Positions 49,049-57,510 of a stretch of 64,000 nt of DNA are shown piece after piece (the first letter of the stretch is position 1; the number at the start of each line of letters is the position of its first letter). The position numbers and the translations under genes were made by a program. The notes below the pieces were generated by a model. The model had not been told where the DNA came from. It saw only the letters and a program-made list of their open reading frames with translations, and made no database searches. Location: contig NZ_FOOR01000015.1 of NCBI RefSeq assembly GCF_900113255.1, positions 1 to 64,000 of the forward strand, given 5' to 3'. Origin of the DNA: Novosphingobium sp. CF614. Lineage in GTDB: Bacteria; Pseudomonadota; Alphaproteobacteria; Sphingomonadales; Sphingomonadaceae.

Positions 49049-49766
49049 GGATCATCCATTCCTCGGTCGGCCTGATTGCCGCCGGATCGCCCACCTCGAA
49101 CCACAGGCCCATGTGCGAAATGCCGTAGAGCCGGCCTTCCTCGATCGCGCGGGTCCACAACAGGTTGGTGGAGAAAGGCCCCTCGGGCGCGTCGCGCAGC
49201 AGACGATGCGAGACGATCTGGATTCCGGTGTAGATGAACGGCGCGACGTAGCCGCGCTTGCGGCGCGTGACCCGCCCTTCCGGATCGAGATGGAAATCGC
49301 CTTCACCGCGATAGTTCATCGCGCGCGGATGGGGGACAAGCAGCAGCAGCGCGTCCATCCGCTCAGGGTCCCACGCCCGCGACAGCTCGCGGAACGCATC
49401 ATTGGGGCCATCAAGCCAGATATTGTCGCTGTTGAGGCAAAAGAAGGGATCGGGCAGCAGCGCCGCCGCCTTGACCATGCCGCCGCCGGTTTCGAGCAGC
49501 CGTTCGCGCTCGTCCGAGATCTGGACTTGCGGCGCCCTGCTGCGAACCTTGAGATGGCCTTCCAGGGCATCGGCAAGGTAGTGAACGTTGACCACGGCCT
49601 TGGCCACGCCCGCGCTTTCCAGCTTGTCCAGCGCATGGTCGATCAGCGATTTCCCGGCCACGCGCACCAGCGGCTTCGGCTGGGCGGCGGTGAGCGGGCG
49701 CATGCGCTTGCCCAGCCCGGCGGCCAGGATCATCGCCGTATCGCTGGCGAGCGGCCCGCTGTTCAT
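49041..49766 (-). CDS. murU: N-acetylmuramate-1-phosphate uridylyltransferase (MurU-like nucleotidyltransferase)
   Basis: A 241-aa sugar-nucleotidyltransferase. The signature AMILAAGLGKRMRPLTAAQP is at the N-terminus, with KPLVRVAGKSLIDHALDKL, LLETGGGMVKAA, FFCLNSDNIW (metal-binding Asp) and YTGIQIVSHRLL. With AmgK it returns cell-wall MurNAc to UDP-MurNAc, bypassing the fosfomycin-sensitive de novo route. The function is assigned partly from the adjacent amgK gene (14-bp gap) and from similarity to Pseudomonas and Caulobacter pairs; another NDP-sugar product is possible. Its stop lies within the start of addB. Confidence 0.85.
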   Translation of the reverse strand: MNSGPLASDTAMILAAGLGKRMRPLTAAQPKPLVRVAGKSLIDHALDKLESAGVAKAVVNVHYLADALEGHLKVRSRAPQVQISDERERLLETGGGMVKAAALLPDPFFCLNSDNIWLDGPNDAFRELSRAWDPERMDALLLLVPHPRAMNYRGEGDFHLDPEGRVTRRKRGYVAPFIYTGIQIVSHRLLRDAPEGPFSTNLLWTRAIEEGRLYGISHMGLWFEVGDPAAIRPTEEWMIRA

Positions 49767-49779
49767 TCAGGAACTCCGT

Positions 49780-50778
49780 TCATGTTTCGAAGCAGCCGCC
49801 ATTGGCTTTGCGCAGTCCGGCCGGAATGTTCGCATCGAACCACGCCGCCACCGGCGCCAGCGCCGGATGCGCAAGGTCTCGCTCCAACTGCGCCCATACG
49901 CGAGGGATCATGTCCAGGTAGCGCGGCTTGGCGTCGCGCCGCCACAGCCGCACGAAGATGCCGACGATCTTGGTATTGCGCTGCGCCCCAAGCCGTGCGT
50001 AGTCGGCCAGGAAGGTATCTCCATCGATACCGGTGGCGCGCAGGTAATGCTCGCACATCCGCGCTTCCAGATCGGGCGAAACGTCGCGGCGGGCGTCCTG
50101 CAGCAGCGAGACGAGGTCATAGGCGGGATGGCCGATCAGCGCGTCCTGGAAATCGAGCAGGCCCTGCTTCTCCAGCGCGCCCAGCAGCATGATGTTCTCG
50201 GCATGGTAATCGCGCAGCACCGTGACGCCGGGGCGCTGACGTGGCAGCAATTCGCTCAGCACCTTTTCCCAGGCGGCCACGAAGCCGGCCGCATCGACAT
50301 AGAGATTCGACGCGGTGCAGTACCAGTCGATGAACAGCCGCGCCTCGCGCTGATATTCGCTCATCGAATAGTCGAGGAAAGGGCCCGGCGGCAGGTCATG
50401 CAGCTGGACCAGCGCATCGATGGCTCCGGCGTAGATCGCCGCTTCGTCATCGGGCCACTGGTCAAGGTAGTCGCGCATCCGCGCCGAACCGAAATCCTCC
50501 AGCAGCACCAGCCCGCGCTCCGGCCGTTCGGCGAGGATGCGCGGCGCACGCATGCCGTTCGCATCGAGCCAGCGGGCGGCGCGCAGGAACGGTCCCGGAT
50601 CCTCGTTCGGCGGGGGTGCGTCCATCAGCATGGCGGTCTCGCCATCGGCCTTGCGGATGCGAAGATAGCGGCGAAACGAGGCGTCGCCGACCAGCGGCTC
50701 GACCATCGCCCCGCCCCAGCCCGCGGCGGCGAGGAAGGAATCGAGATCGGCGGGCAGATCGGGCGGATTCGATGTCAT
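49780..50778 (-). CDS. amgK: Anomeric N-acetylmuramate/N-acetylglucosamine kinase (AmgK-like)
   Basis: A 332-aa phosphotransferase with an aminoglycoside-kinase-like fold. VGDASFRRYLRIRKADGETAM-type N-lobe residues, LVLLEDFGSARMRDYL, the catalytic loop VTVLRDYHAENIMLL and the metal-binding LLDFQDALIGHPAYDLVSLL are all visible. AmgK phosphorylates MurNAc at the anomeric carbon, giving the substrate of MurU. ATG 50778 overlaps the tsaE stop by 4 bp, which fixes the start. Its placement between tsaE and murU matches alphaproteobacterial gene order as I recall. Confidence 0.88.
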   Translation of the reverse strand: MTSNPPDLPADLDSFLAAAGWGGAMVEPLVGDASFRRYLRIRKADGETAMLMDAPPPNEDPGPFLRAARWLDANGMRAPRILAERPERGLVLLEDFGSARMRDYLDQWPDDEAAIYAGAIDALVQLHDLPPGPFLDYSMSEYQREARLFIDWYCTASNLYVDAAGFVAAWEKVLSELLPRQRPGVTVLRDYHAENIMLLGALEKQGLLDFQDALIGHPAYDLVSLLQDARRDVSPDLEARMCEHYLRATGIDGDTFLADYARLGAQRNTKIVGIFVRLWRRDAKPRYLDMIPRVWAQLERDLAHPALAPVAAWFDANIPAGLRKANGGCFET

Positions 50779-51230
50779 TGCGGCATCCGCCCTAGCCAAT
50801 CGGCCCCGCCTTCGACAATGGCGATCCTGCCTTCGTGCCCAGCTTCCGCGATTTCCAGCGCGATCGAGAGGCAAGCCGGCTCGTGGGCGAAGCCGCCGGC
50901 GTGATCGGGCCATTCCGCCAGCAATGCCGCGCCTTCCCGATAGTCGTCCAGGCCGATCTCCTCGGCCTCGCGCGGGTGTGCCAGGCGATAGAAATCGGCG
51001 TGGACCAACGGCAGGCGAACGGCGGGCGGCGCATAGGGCTCGACGATCGCGAAGCTGGGCGAAGGCACCTCGCCTTCATAACCCAGCGCGGCGATGATCG
51101 CGCGCGCCAGCGTGGTCTTGCCGGCCCCCAGCCCTCCGGAAAGCGCCACGACATCTCCCGGCCGCAAGGCAGCGGCGATATTGCGTCCGAGGCGGTTCAT
51201 GGCGGCCAAGTCGGGCAACGCGATTTTCAT
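50775..51230 (-). CDS. tsaE: tRNA t6A synthesis ATPase TsaE
   Basis: A 151-aa P-loop ATPase that supports formation of the essential t6A37 modification with TsaB and TsaD. Walker A is VVALSGGLGAGKTTLARAI, followed by VPSPSFAIVEPY, VHADFYRL, and LLAEWPDHAGGF, all typical. ATG 51230 has GAGGGG 4-8 nt upstream and is preferred. A GTG at 51245, overlapping the divL stop, is the alternative. The following amgK start overlaps its stop. Confidence 0.93.
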   Translation of the reverse strand: MKIALPDLAAMNRLGRNIAAALRPGDVVALSGGLGAGKTTLARAIIAALGYEGEVPSPSFAIVEPYAPPAVRLPLVHADFYRLAHPREAEEIGLDDYREGAALLAEWPDHAGGFAHEPACLSIALEIAEAGHEGRIAIVEGGADWLGRMPQ

Positions 51231-51241
51231 TGGCCCCTCGT

Positions 51242-53596
51242 TCACGGCAGCTCGATGATCGCGCTGGTGCCCTGGCCAGGCTCCGAGACCAGCTTGAGCG
51301 TGCCGCCGTGCGCCTCGACAAGCTGGCGCGCCAGCGGCAGGCCAAGGCCCTGGCGGCGCTCCACGCTCTTGCCATCGGCGCTGACCTTCATGCCCTCGAG
51401 CGCGCGGGCGAGGATGCGGCTGTCCATGCCCGCGCCCTGGTCCTGCACCAGGATCTGCATGAGATCGCCTTGTGCGCTCTTGCTGCGGGACAGCTGCACC
51501 AGAATGCGCCCGCCGCGCCGAGACGCGGCGATGGCATTGTCGACAAGGTGGCCGATCGCCCGCGCCAGCCGGCGCCGATCGGCGGAAAGCGGACGCATCA
51601 GCCCATTGGCCTGCACATCGAGCGTGAGGCCTGCCTTTTCGAGCCGCGCGGCGCGCTCTTCCACCACGCCGCGCACGAAGGGCATGACCTCGATTTCTTC
51701 CTTCTTGAGCGGAAGCATGCCCGCCTCGCTCTGCGAAAGGTCAAGCAGGCTGTCGATATGTTCGCCCAGCTGTGCCGAGGCTTCCAGGATCGAGCCGACA
51801 TAGTCCTTGCCGGCATCGGTAAGATCGCCGCCCAGGCCGATTTGCAGCATCTCGGCAAATCCGCCGATCGAGGTGAGCGGGTTGCGCAGTTCGTAGCTCA
51901 TGTTGGCAAGGAAGCGCGTCTTGATGGCATCCGCCTCGATCAAGGCTTCGTTGCTTTCGCGCAGCGCGTCTTCGGCCTTCTGCGAATCGGTGATGTCGAG
52001 CACCGCGAGCAGGCCGTTGCCGTCGGGGAGCGGAACCCCCGCGAATTCGAGCATCCGGCCGTCGGCAAGCGCGATCCGGCCGCCCTTCTGGGTGCGATCG
52101 AGCGTTGCCGCGCGCACGACATTGCCCACCGTCTCCATCTCGGCCGGCCGCTTCAGACGCGAGGCGATCTTCCCAAGCAGGCTTTCGATGTGCGGATGGG
52201 TGTCCAGGAATTCGCTGTCGAGGCCCCAGTCGGCGGCGAAGCGGCGGTTCCAGAGCTGCATCCGCCCGTCCGGCGCGAACACCGCGATCGATTCGAACAG
52301 GCTATCGAACGTCGCGGTGCGGGTGCGCAGCAAAGTATCGCGCATCGCCGAAAGGCGCAGCTGCTCGGTGCGATCCTCGACGATCAGCAGCAGCCCGCCG
52401 TCGGGCAATGGCTGGGCGACGATGCGCAAGTGCGTGCCGTCCGGCAGCATCCACGCTTCCTCGCCAGTATCGCCGGAGGCGAACCACGCCGCCTTCTCGC
52501 GCCGCCAGGCCGGAAAGTCGCGGACTTCCGGCACCCGGCCGGCATCGCGCGCGGCATCCAGCAGGCGCTCGAAGGCCGGGGGATCCTGCATGCCGTGCGC
52601 GGGGAGGCGGAAAAGGCGCTGGAACGGCTGGTTGGCGAAAGTCAGCCGCTTGCGGGCATCGAACTGGGCCACTCCGGCGGAAAGCTGATCGAGCAGCGCG
52701 CGCTGGGCATCGCGGAAGGCGCGAAACGAGCGCGACATTTCCTCCATGTCCTCGATATCCACCGCGTAGCCGGCGACGCCATCCTCGCCGAGCGGCAGGT
52801 CGCTGACGCGCATTGCCCGGCGCTGGCCGGCGATGGTGGTGTGGACGATGCGTTCCACGGGCGCACCTTTCGCCGCCGCCTGCCGAGCCACTTGCGCCGG
52901 TGTGAGCCCGTCGACCGTTTCGATCAGTTCGACCCCGTTTGTGACGGCCGTCTCCGCGCTCTGCGCCCCGACTGCGTCGACGTAAGCCGAGTTGACCAAT
53001 TGCAGATCGCCGTCCGGCCGGCGGAACCACATCGGCATCGGCGCTGCCTCGATCAGCGAAACGAGCGCGTGGAAATCCCCCCGCGCCCGCGCCGCCTCGT
53101 CGCGCAGGCGGGTGAGTTCGCTCTCGCTATCGCTGAAATCGAACACCCAGACCAGCGCCGCACCGCCGGGCGAGACCTGCGGGTCGGCCAGGTGCCCGCG
53201 CAGTGCCAGGCTGCGGGTCGATCCATGCGGCGTCGCCACCATCCGGAACGGCGCGGCGGTCTTCTGGCAGCGGCGCACCGCCTCGGTCAGTTCGGCCAGC
53301 TTTTCCGTCGGCAATCCCCGCCCCTTGCCGTCAAGCTCGGACAAGTACTGCGGCACCGCATCCAGGCCGAGCCATTGCGCGAGCCGGGGAGATGCCTCGA
53401 TCCGACCGTCCGAGCGTACCAGCAGGGGCAGCGCGGGCGATTCCTCCACCATGCGCCCCAGTCGGCGGGCCGAGCGCAGCTGGTTCTCCGCCCGCTTTTC
53501 CCGCGCGCGCGCCGACAGCACCGCCCATGCCGCCGCCAGTGTCCAGGCGGCAAGCAGCAGGCCGATCAGCAGCGGCAGGAAACGGTTGAGATCCAT
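51242..53596 (-). CDS. divL: Atypical tyrosine kinase-like cell-cycle protein DivL
   Basis: A 784-aa inner-membrane histidine-kinase homologue (Caulobacter DivL is 769 aa as I recall). One N-terminal transmembrane helix (FLPLLIGLLLAAWTLAAAWAV) is followed by several PAS-like domains and a kinase core. The phosphoacceptor box reads FLANMSYELRNPLTS: tyrosine 568 (codon at 51893-51895) replaces the usual histidine, the defining mark of DivL. The ATP domain is kept (GHLVDNAIAASRRGG, DQGAGMD, RQGLGLPLARQLVEAHGG). In Caulobacter DivL acts with DivK and CckA to control CtrA. It sits between ahcY and tsaE, as I recall for other alphaproteobacteria. Confidence 0.93.
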   Translation of the reverse strand: MDLNRFLPLLIGLLLAAWTLAAAWAVLSARAREKRAENQLRSARRLGRMVEESPALPLLVRSDGRIEASPRLAQWLGLDAVPQYLSELDGKGRGLPTEKLAELTEAVRRCQKTAAPFRMVATPHGSTRSLALRGHLADPQVSPGGAALVWVFDFSDSESELTRLRDEAARARGDFHALVSLIEAAPMPMWFRRPDGDLQLVNSAYVDAVGAQSAETAVTNGVELIETVDGLTPAQVARQAAAKGAPVERIVHTTIAGQRRAMRVSDLPLGEDGVAGYAVDIEDMEEMSRSFRAFRDAQRALLDQLSAGVAQFDARKRLTFANQPFQRLFRLPAHGMQDPPAFERLLDAARDAGRVPEVRDFPAWRREKAAWFASGDTGEEAWMLPDGTHLRIVAQPLPDGGLLLIVEDRTEQLRLSAMRDTLLRTRTATFDSLFESIAVFAPDGRMQLWNRRFAADWGLDSEFLDTHPHIESLLGKIASRLKRPAEMETVGNVVRAATLDRTQKGGRIALADGRMLEFAGVPLPDGNGLLAVLDITDSQKAEDALRESNEALIEADAIKTRFLANMSYELRNPLTSIGGFAEMLQIGLGGDLTDAGKDYVGSILEASAQLGEHIDSLLDLSQSEAGMLPLKKEEIEVMPFVRGVVEERAARLEKAGLTLDVQANGLMRPLSADRRRLARAIGHLVDNAIAASRRGGRILVQLSRSKSAQGDLMQILVQDQGAGMDSRILARALEGMKVSADGKSVERRQGLGLPLARQLVEAHGGTLKLVSEPGQGTSAIIELP

Positions 53597-53713
53597 CGCA
53601 ACCGGCTATGGTGCCGCCGGCGCGCCATGACAATGGGGGGAGGCGCGCGATGACGGCGCAATCCACCACGACATGGCCACCACGACATGGCCACCGCAAT
53701 AGGGGAGCCCCTT

Positions 53714-53743
53714 CGCCTTCCCGGGTCTCTCCCCGGGGAGGCG
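53714..53743 (-). terminator. Hairpin terminator downstream of ahcY
   Basis: CGCCT-T-CCCGGG (53714-53725) pairs with CCCGGG-G-AGGCG (53732-53743) around a 6-nt loop, with one mismatch. It lies 11 bp after the minus-strand ahcY stop and before divL, so it may reduce readthrough from ahcY into divL. No T-tract is present. Upstream at 53663-53690 a 14-bp unit is repeated in tandem. Confidence 0.5.
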
Positions 53744-53754
53744 ATAGCGCCGGA

Positions 53755-55164
53755 TCAGTACCGGTAATGATCCGCCTTGAACGGCCCGGTCTGCGGGACG
53801 CCGATGTACTGCGCCTGCTTTTCCGACAGCGTGGTGAGCTTCACGCCCAGCTTTTCGAGATGCAGCGCGGCGACCTTCTCGTCCAGGTGCTTGGGCAGCA
53901 CGTAGACGCGGTTCTCGTAATCGTTCGACTTGGCGAAGAGTTCGATCTGCGCCAGCACCTGGTTGGTGAAGCTGGAGGACATCACGAAGCTGGGATGGCC
54001 GGTGGCGCAGCCCAGGTTCACCAGGCGGCCCTTGGCGAGCACGATGATCTGCTTCCCATCCGGGAAAGTCACGAGATCGGTGCCGGGCTTCACTTCGCGC
54101 CAGTGATAGTTATTGAGCGCGGAAATCTGGATTTCGCTGTCGAAGTGGCCGATGTTGCAGACGATCGCCTTGTCCTTCATCGCCTCCATGTGCTCGCCGG
54201 TAATCACGTCCTCGTTGCCGGTGGCAGTGACGAAGATGTCGCAGCGCTTCACCGCCTCTTCCATGGTGACGACCTCATAGCCTTCCATGGCCGCCTGCAA
54301 TGCGCAGATCGGGTCGATCTCGGTCACCATGACGCGTGCGCCGCCCTGGCGCAGCGAGGCGGCCGAGCCCTTGCCGACGTCGCCGAAGCCGGCGACGCAG
54401 GCGACCTTGCCGGCCAGCATGACGTCGGTCGCGCGGCGGATCGCGTCGACCAGCGATTCGCGGCAGCCGTAGAGATTGTCGAACTTCGACTTGGTGACCG
54501 AATCGTTCACGTTGATCGCCGGGAACGGCAGCTTGCCGTCCTTGGCGAGATGGTAGAGCCGGTGGACGCCCGTGGTGGTCTCTTCCGAAACGCCCTTGAT
54601 GGCGATGACCGAGCGCGAGAGATAGCCCGGACGCGCCTTGACGAAGGCCTTGAGCGCACGCTGGAACTCGATCTCCTCGGCATTGGCGGGATCGGGCAGG
54701 GTCTCGCCCGCTTCAAGCCGCGCGCCCCACAGCGCGAACATGGTGGCATCGCCGCCATCGTCGAGGATCATGTTGGCGGTATGCTCCTCACCCCAGTCGA
54801 AGATGCGGCCGACATAGTCCCAGTATTCGGCAAGGTTTTCGCCCTTGATCGCATAGACCGGGATGCCCCGCGCGGCGATGGCGGCCGCGGCATGGTCCTG
54901 GGTCGAGAAGATATTGCAGGTAGCCCAGCGCACTTCGGCGCCGAGCGCGACGAGCGTCTCGATCAGCACCGCGGTCTGGATCGTCATGTGCAGCGAACCG
55001 GTGATCCGCGCGCCCTTGAGCGGCTTGGTCTCGCCGAATTCCTCGCGCAGGGCCATCAAGCCGGGCATCTCGGTCTCGGCGATGGCGATCTCGACCCGGC
55101 CGTAGTCGGCAAGCGAGATATCGGCGATGGCATAGTCGTGGGCGGCGATTTCGGCAGTGGCCAC
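53755..55164 (-). CDS. ahcY: Adenosylhomocysteinase (S-adenosylhomocysteine hydrolase)
   Basis: A 469-aa cytoplasmic NAD-dependent enzyme that splits S-adenosylhomocysteine into adenosine and homocysteine, relieving methyltransferase inhibition. Motifs: [34 protein letters not shown], the substrate lysine and Asp in [20 protein letters not shown], the NAD fold [17 protein letters not shown], and the C-terminal KADHYRY. GTG 55164 follows GAGGAG by 9 nt. The 20-bp palindrome about 100 bp upstream is a likely operator. The product also links to the SAM-using methyltransferases in this window. Confidence 0.96.
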   Translation of the reverse strand: MATAEIAAHDYAIADISLADYGRVEIAIAETEMPGLMALREEFGETKPLKGARITGSLHMTIQTAVLIETLVALGAEVRWATCNIFSTQDHAAAAIAARGIPVYAIKGENLAEYWDYVGRIFDWGEEHTANMILDDGGDATMFALWGARLEAGETLPDPANAEEIEFQRALKAFVKARPGYLSRSVIAIKGVSEETTTGVHRLYHLAKDGKLPFPAINVNDSVTKSKFDNLYGCRESLVDAIRRATDVMLAGKVACVAGFGDVGKGSAASLRQGGARVMVTEIDPICALQAAMEGYEVVTMEEAVKRCDIFVTATGNEDVITGEHMEAMKDKAIVCNIGHFDSEIQISALNNYHWREVKPGTDLVTFPDGKQIIVLAKGRLVNLGCATGHPSFVMSSSFTNQVLAQIELFAKSNDYENRVYVLPKHLDEKVAALHLEKLGVKLTTLSEKQAQYIGVPQTGPFKADHYRY

Positions 55165-55264
55165 GGGCGCTAACTCCTCAATTGGTTTCGATACGGCGCC
55201 GCGCCCACTGGGAAAGCGGCGACGGCAATGCACTGTCCCTAGCGATTCAGCCTGGACGAGGCAA

Positions 55265-55284
55265 ATATAAAGATATCTTTATAT
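55265..55284. promoter_or_regulatory. 20-bp perfect palindrome between ahcY and peroxiredoxin (likely operator)
   Basis: ATATAAAGATATCTTTATAT is a perfect palindrome, about 100 bp before the ahcY start and 138 bp before the peroxiredoxin start. It is far more AT-rich than its surroundings. It resembles operators I recall for ArsR-type S-adenosylhomocysteine/SAM-responsive repressors that control ahcY and met genes. No such regulator gene is in the window. Confidence 0.6.
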
Positions 55285-55421
55285 GATTTTCACCTGCGCG
55301 TCATGGCACTTTCCGAAAGGCGATCGCAAATCGCAATTCACCATGGCAAGGCGTTGCCGTAATCCAACCGGGCCCTATATGTGCGCGCATTGCGATTCAC
55401 TTGCAGGAAAGGATGCATTCC

Positions 55422-55901
55422 ATGACCATCGCCGTTGGAGACAAGCTGCCCGACATCAAGCTGACGAAGGCCGGTGAAAGTGGTCCCGAGCCGATCCAGA
55501 CCTCGGGTTACTTTGCGGGCAAGAAGGTGGCGCTGTTCTCGGTTCCGGGTGCCTTTACCCCGACCTGCTCGGCCAAGCACCTGCCTGGATTCGTTGAAAA
55601 GGCCGCCGAACTCAAGGCCAAGGGCATCGACGAGATCGTCTGCACCGCGGTCAACGACGCCTTCGTGATGGGTGCCTGGGGCAAGGCCTCCGGGTCTGCC
55701 GACGTGACCATGCTGGCGGACGGCAACGGGGACTTCGCCAAGGCGGTGGGCCTGGTCATGGACGGTTCGGGCTTCGGCATGGGCAGCAGGGGCCAGCGCT
55801 ACGCGATGGTCGTCAACGACGGTGTCGTTGAGCAGCTCAATGTCGAGGCGCCGGGCACTTTCGAAGTGAGTTCGGCTGAGTACATGCTCGGCCAGCTCTG
55901 A
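55422..55901 (+). CDS. Peroxiredoxin (Prx5/AHP1 type)
   Basis: A 159-aa thiol peroxidase of the Prx5 group. The peroxidatic cysteine is in FSVPGAFTPTCSAKHLPGF; a second cysteine (DEIVCTAVNDAF) is a possible resolving residue. DGNGDFAKAVGLVMDGSGFG and QRYAMVVNDGVVEQLNVE complete the fold. It reduces H2O2 and organic peroxides using thioredoxin or glutathione. ATG 55422 follows AGGAAAGG. A single gene, divergent from ahcY across the palindromic operator region, and followed by an SDR after 133 bp. Confidence 0.92.
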   Translation: MTIAVGDKLPDIKLTKAGESGPEPIQTSGYFAGKKVALFSVPGAFTPTCSAKHLPGFVEKAAELKAKGIDEIVCTAVNDAFVMGAWGKASGSADVTMLADGNGDFAKAVGLVMDGSGFGMGSRGQRYAMVVNDGVVEQLNVEAPGTFEVSSAEYMLGQL

Positions 55902-56034
55902 ACCGCGATCTCCGGAGCGGCGGCCCGATCCGGGGGCGCCTCTCCGCGTTCCCAGCCGGTTTCGGCGCGGCGCTCGGCCCGGCTTGCATCCCCGCCCCCA
56001 TCAAGTTAGCCTTGCTTCATTACGAGGAGTTCTC

Positions 56035-56721
56035 ATGGCACGTTCAGTGATCGTCACCGGTGGTTTCGGCGCTCTTGGCCAGGCAGTGGCGGAAAGCTTC
56101 GCCGCGGCCGGTGACAAGGTGACGCGCATCGATTTCGCACCGGAAGCCAGGACGCCGCTCGCCGGCGCGCTCGATATCGGCGGCGTGGACCTGACCGACG
56201 GGGCCTCCACCAAGGCGGCGCTGGACAAGGTGGCGGCGGCCCATGGCGGGATCGACGTGCTCGTCAACGTCGCCGGCGGCTTTACCTGGGAAACGCTTGA
56301 GGGCGGCTCGATCGGCTCCTGGGCCAGGATGCAGTCGATGAACCTGATGACGACGGCGACGATCACCCAGCTTGCCCTGCCCGAACTGAAGAAGTCGGCG
56401 GCCGGACGCATCGTCAACATCGGCGCGGGCGCGGCGATCAAGGCCGGCATGGGCATGGGAGCCTACGCAGCGTCGAAATCGGGTGTCCATCGCCTGACCG
56501 AAGCCCTGGCCGAGGAACTGGCGGGAACCACGGTCACGGTGAACGCGATCCTGCCCAGCATCATCGACACCCCGACCAACCGCGCCGACATGCCGGATGC
56601 CGATTTCTCCCAGTGGGTCGAACCCGCCGCGATCGCCGATGTCATCGGCTTCCTGGCCTCCGAAGGCGCGCGCTCGGTCACTGGCGCGCTGATCCCGGTG
56701 ACGCGCAGCACCAAAGGGTAG
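56035..56721 (+). CDS. SDR-family oxidoreductase
   Basis: A 228-aa short-chain dehydrogenase. VIVTGGFGALGQAVAESFA gives the cofactor-binding glycines, NVAGGFTW replaces the common NNAG, and the catalytic Tyr and Lys are in AYAASKSGVHRLTEAL, with NAILPSIIDTPTNRADMPDA following. ACGAGGAGT precedes the ATG by 4 nt. The short C-terminus, ending SVTGALIPVTRSTKG, is like the dihydropteridine-reductase or carbonyl-reductase branch, but the substrate is unknown. It converges on the urea transporter operon with a 57-bp gap. Confidence 0.88.
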   Translation: MARSVIVTGGFGALGQAVAESFAAAGDKVTRIDFAPEARTPLAGALDIGGVDLTDGASTKAALDKVAAAHGGIDVLVNVAGGFTWETLEGGSIGSWARMQSMNLMTTATITQLALPELKKSAAGRIVNIGAGAAIKAGMGMGAYAASKSGVHRLTEALAEELAGTTVTVNAILPSIIDTPTNRADMPDADFSQWVEPAAIADVIGFLASEGARSVTGALIPVTRSTKG

Positions 56722-56778
56722 ACCGCGCCAGAACATTGCGCCCAAAATCCGCAAGCTCAGGAGTTCGCGTTCTTCGCG

Positions 56779-57510
56779 CTAGACATGGATCAGCGCGGCC
56801 ACTGCGTCCGCAGGCGAGTTTCCGGTGTCTCCTTCCTTCACGATCCGGCCACGCTGCATGACGAAGTAGCGGTCGGCGAACGACCACGCGAAATCCAGGT
56901 TCTGCTCGACGATCAGGATCGCGACGCCCAGTTCCTGGCGCACGCGCCGCAAGGCATCCTCGATCTGCTGGACGATGTTCGGCTGGATGCCCTCGGTCGG
57001 CTCGTCGAGCAGGAGCAGCTGCGGCTGGCCGGCAAGGGCGCGGCCGATCGCGAGCTGTTGCTGCTCGCCGCCTGACAGGACACCGGCCTTGCGATCGGCG
57101 ATCTGGGTGAGCTTGGGAAACAGATCGAAGACCATCTCGGGCACTTTTTTGGCGCCCGAGAAGCCCTTGCGCGCAAGAGCGGCAAGCCCGACTTCGAGAT
57201 TTTCGCGAACGGTCAGATGCGGAAAGACATGGCGGCCCTGCGGCACGAAGCCGATCCCGGCGCGGGAGCGCTGATGCGCCTTCATTCCGGTAACGTCGTC
57301 GCCATGCCAGTAGACGTGGCCGCTAAGACACGGAAGCTGCCCCATGATCGTTTTCAGCAGCGTCGTCTTGCCGACGCCGTTTCGGCCCAAGATGGTCGCC
57401 GAATCTCCGCGATTGAGATCGAACGCGATGTCCCACAGCACCTGGCTCTTGCCATAGGCGGAGCCGACCGCGCGCAAGTTCAGCAGCTGGCCGGGATATT
57501 CGATGGTCAT
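56779..57510 (-). CDS. urtE: Urea ABC transporter ATPase UrtE
   Basis: A 243-aa cytoplasmic ATP-binding subunit of the high-affinity urea importer, of the LivF-like branch. Walker A is ATILGRNGVGKTTLLKTIMG, signature LSGGEQQQLAIGRAL, Walker B LLLLDEPTEGIQPNIV and the switch His region LIVEQNLDFAWSF. The PTEGIQPNIV run is characteristic of UrtE. ATG 57510 shares its first base with the urtD stop and follows GGGGAGGG; a GTG three bases upstream is also possible. Last gene of the urt operon. Confidence 0.94.
   Translation of the reverse strand: MTIEYPGQLLNLRAVGSAYGKSQVLWDIAFDLNRGDSATILGRNGVGKTTLLKTIMGQLPCLSGHVYWHGDDVTGMKAHQRSRAGIGFVPQGRHVFPHLTVRENLEVGLAALARKGFSGAKKVPEMVFDLFPKLTQIADRKAGVLSGGEQQQLAIGRALAGQPQLLLLDEPTEGIQPNIVQQIEDALRRVRQELGVAILIVEQNLDFAWSFADRYFVMQRGRIVKEGDTGNSPADAVAALIHV

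Noticed and set aside
55165..55264. SAM or SAH riboswitch in the ahcY leader
   Set aside because: I looked for the conserved cores of SAH and SAM-II/V types in the minus-strand leader and did not recognise one. The palindrome upstream points to a protein operator instead.
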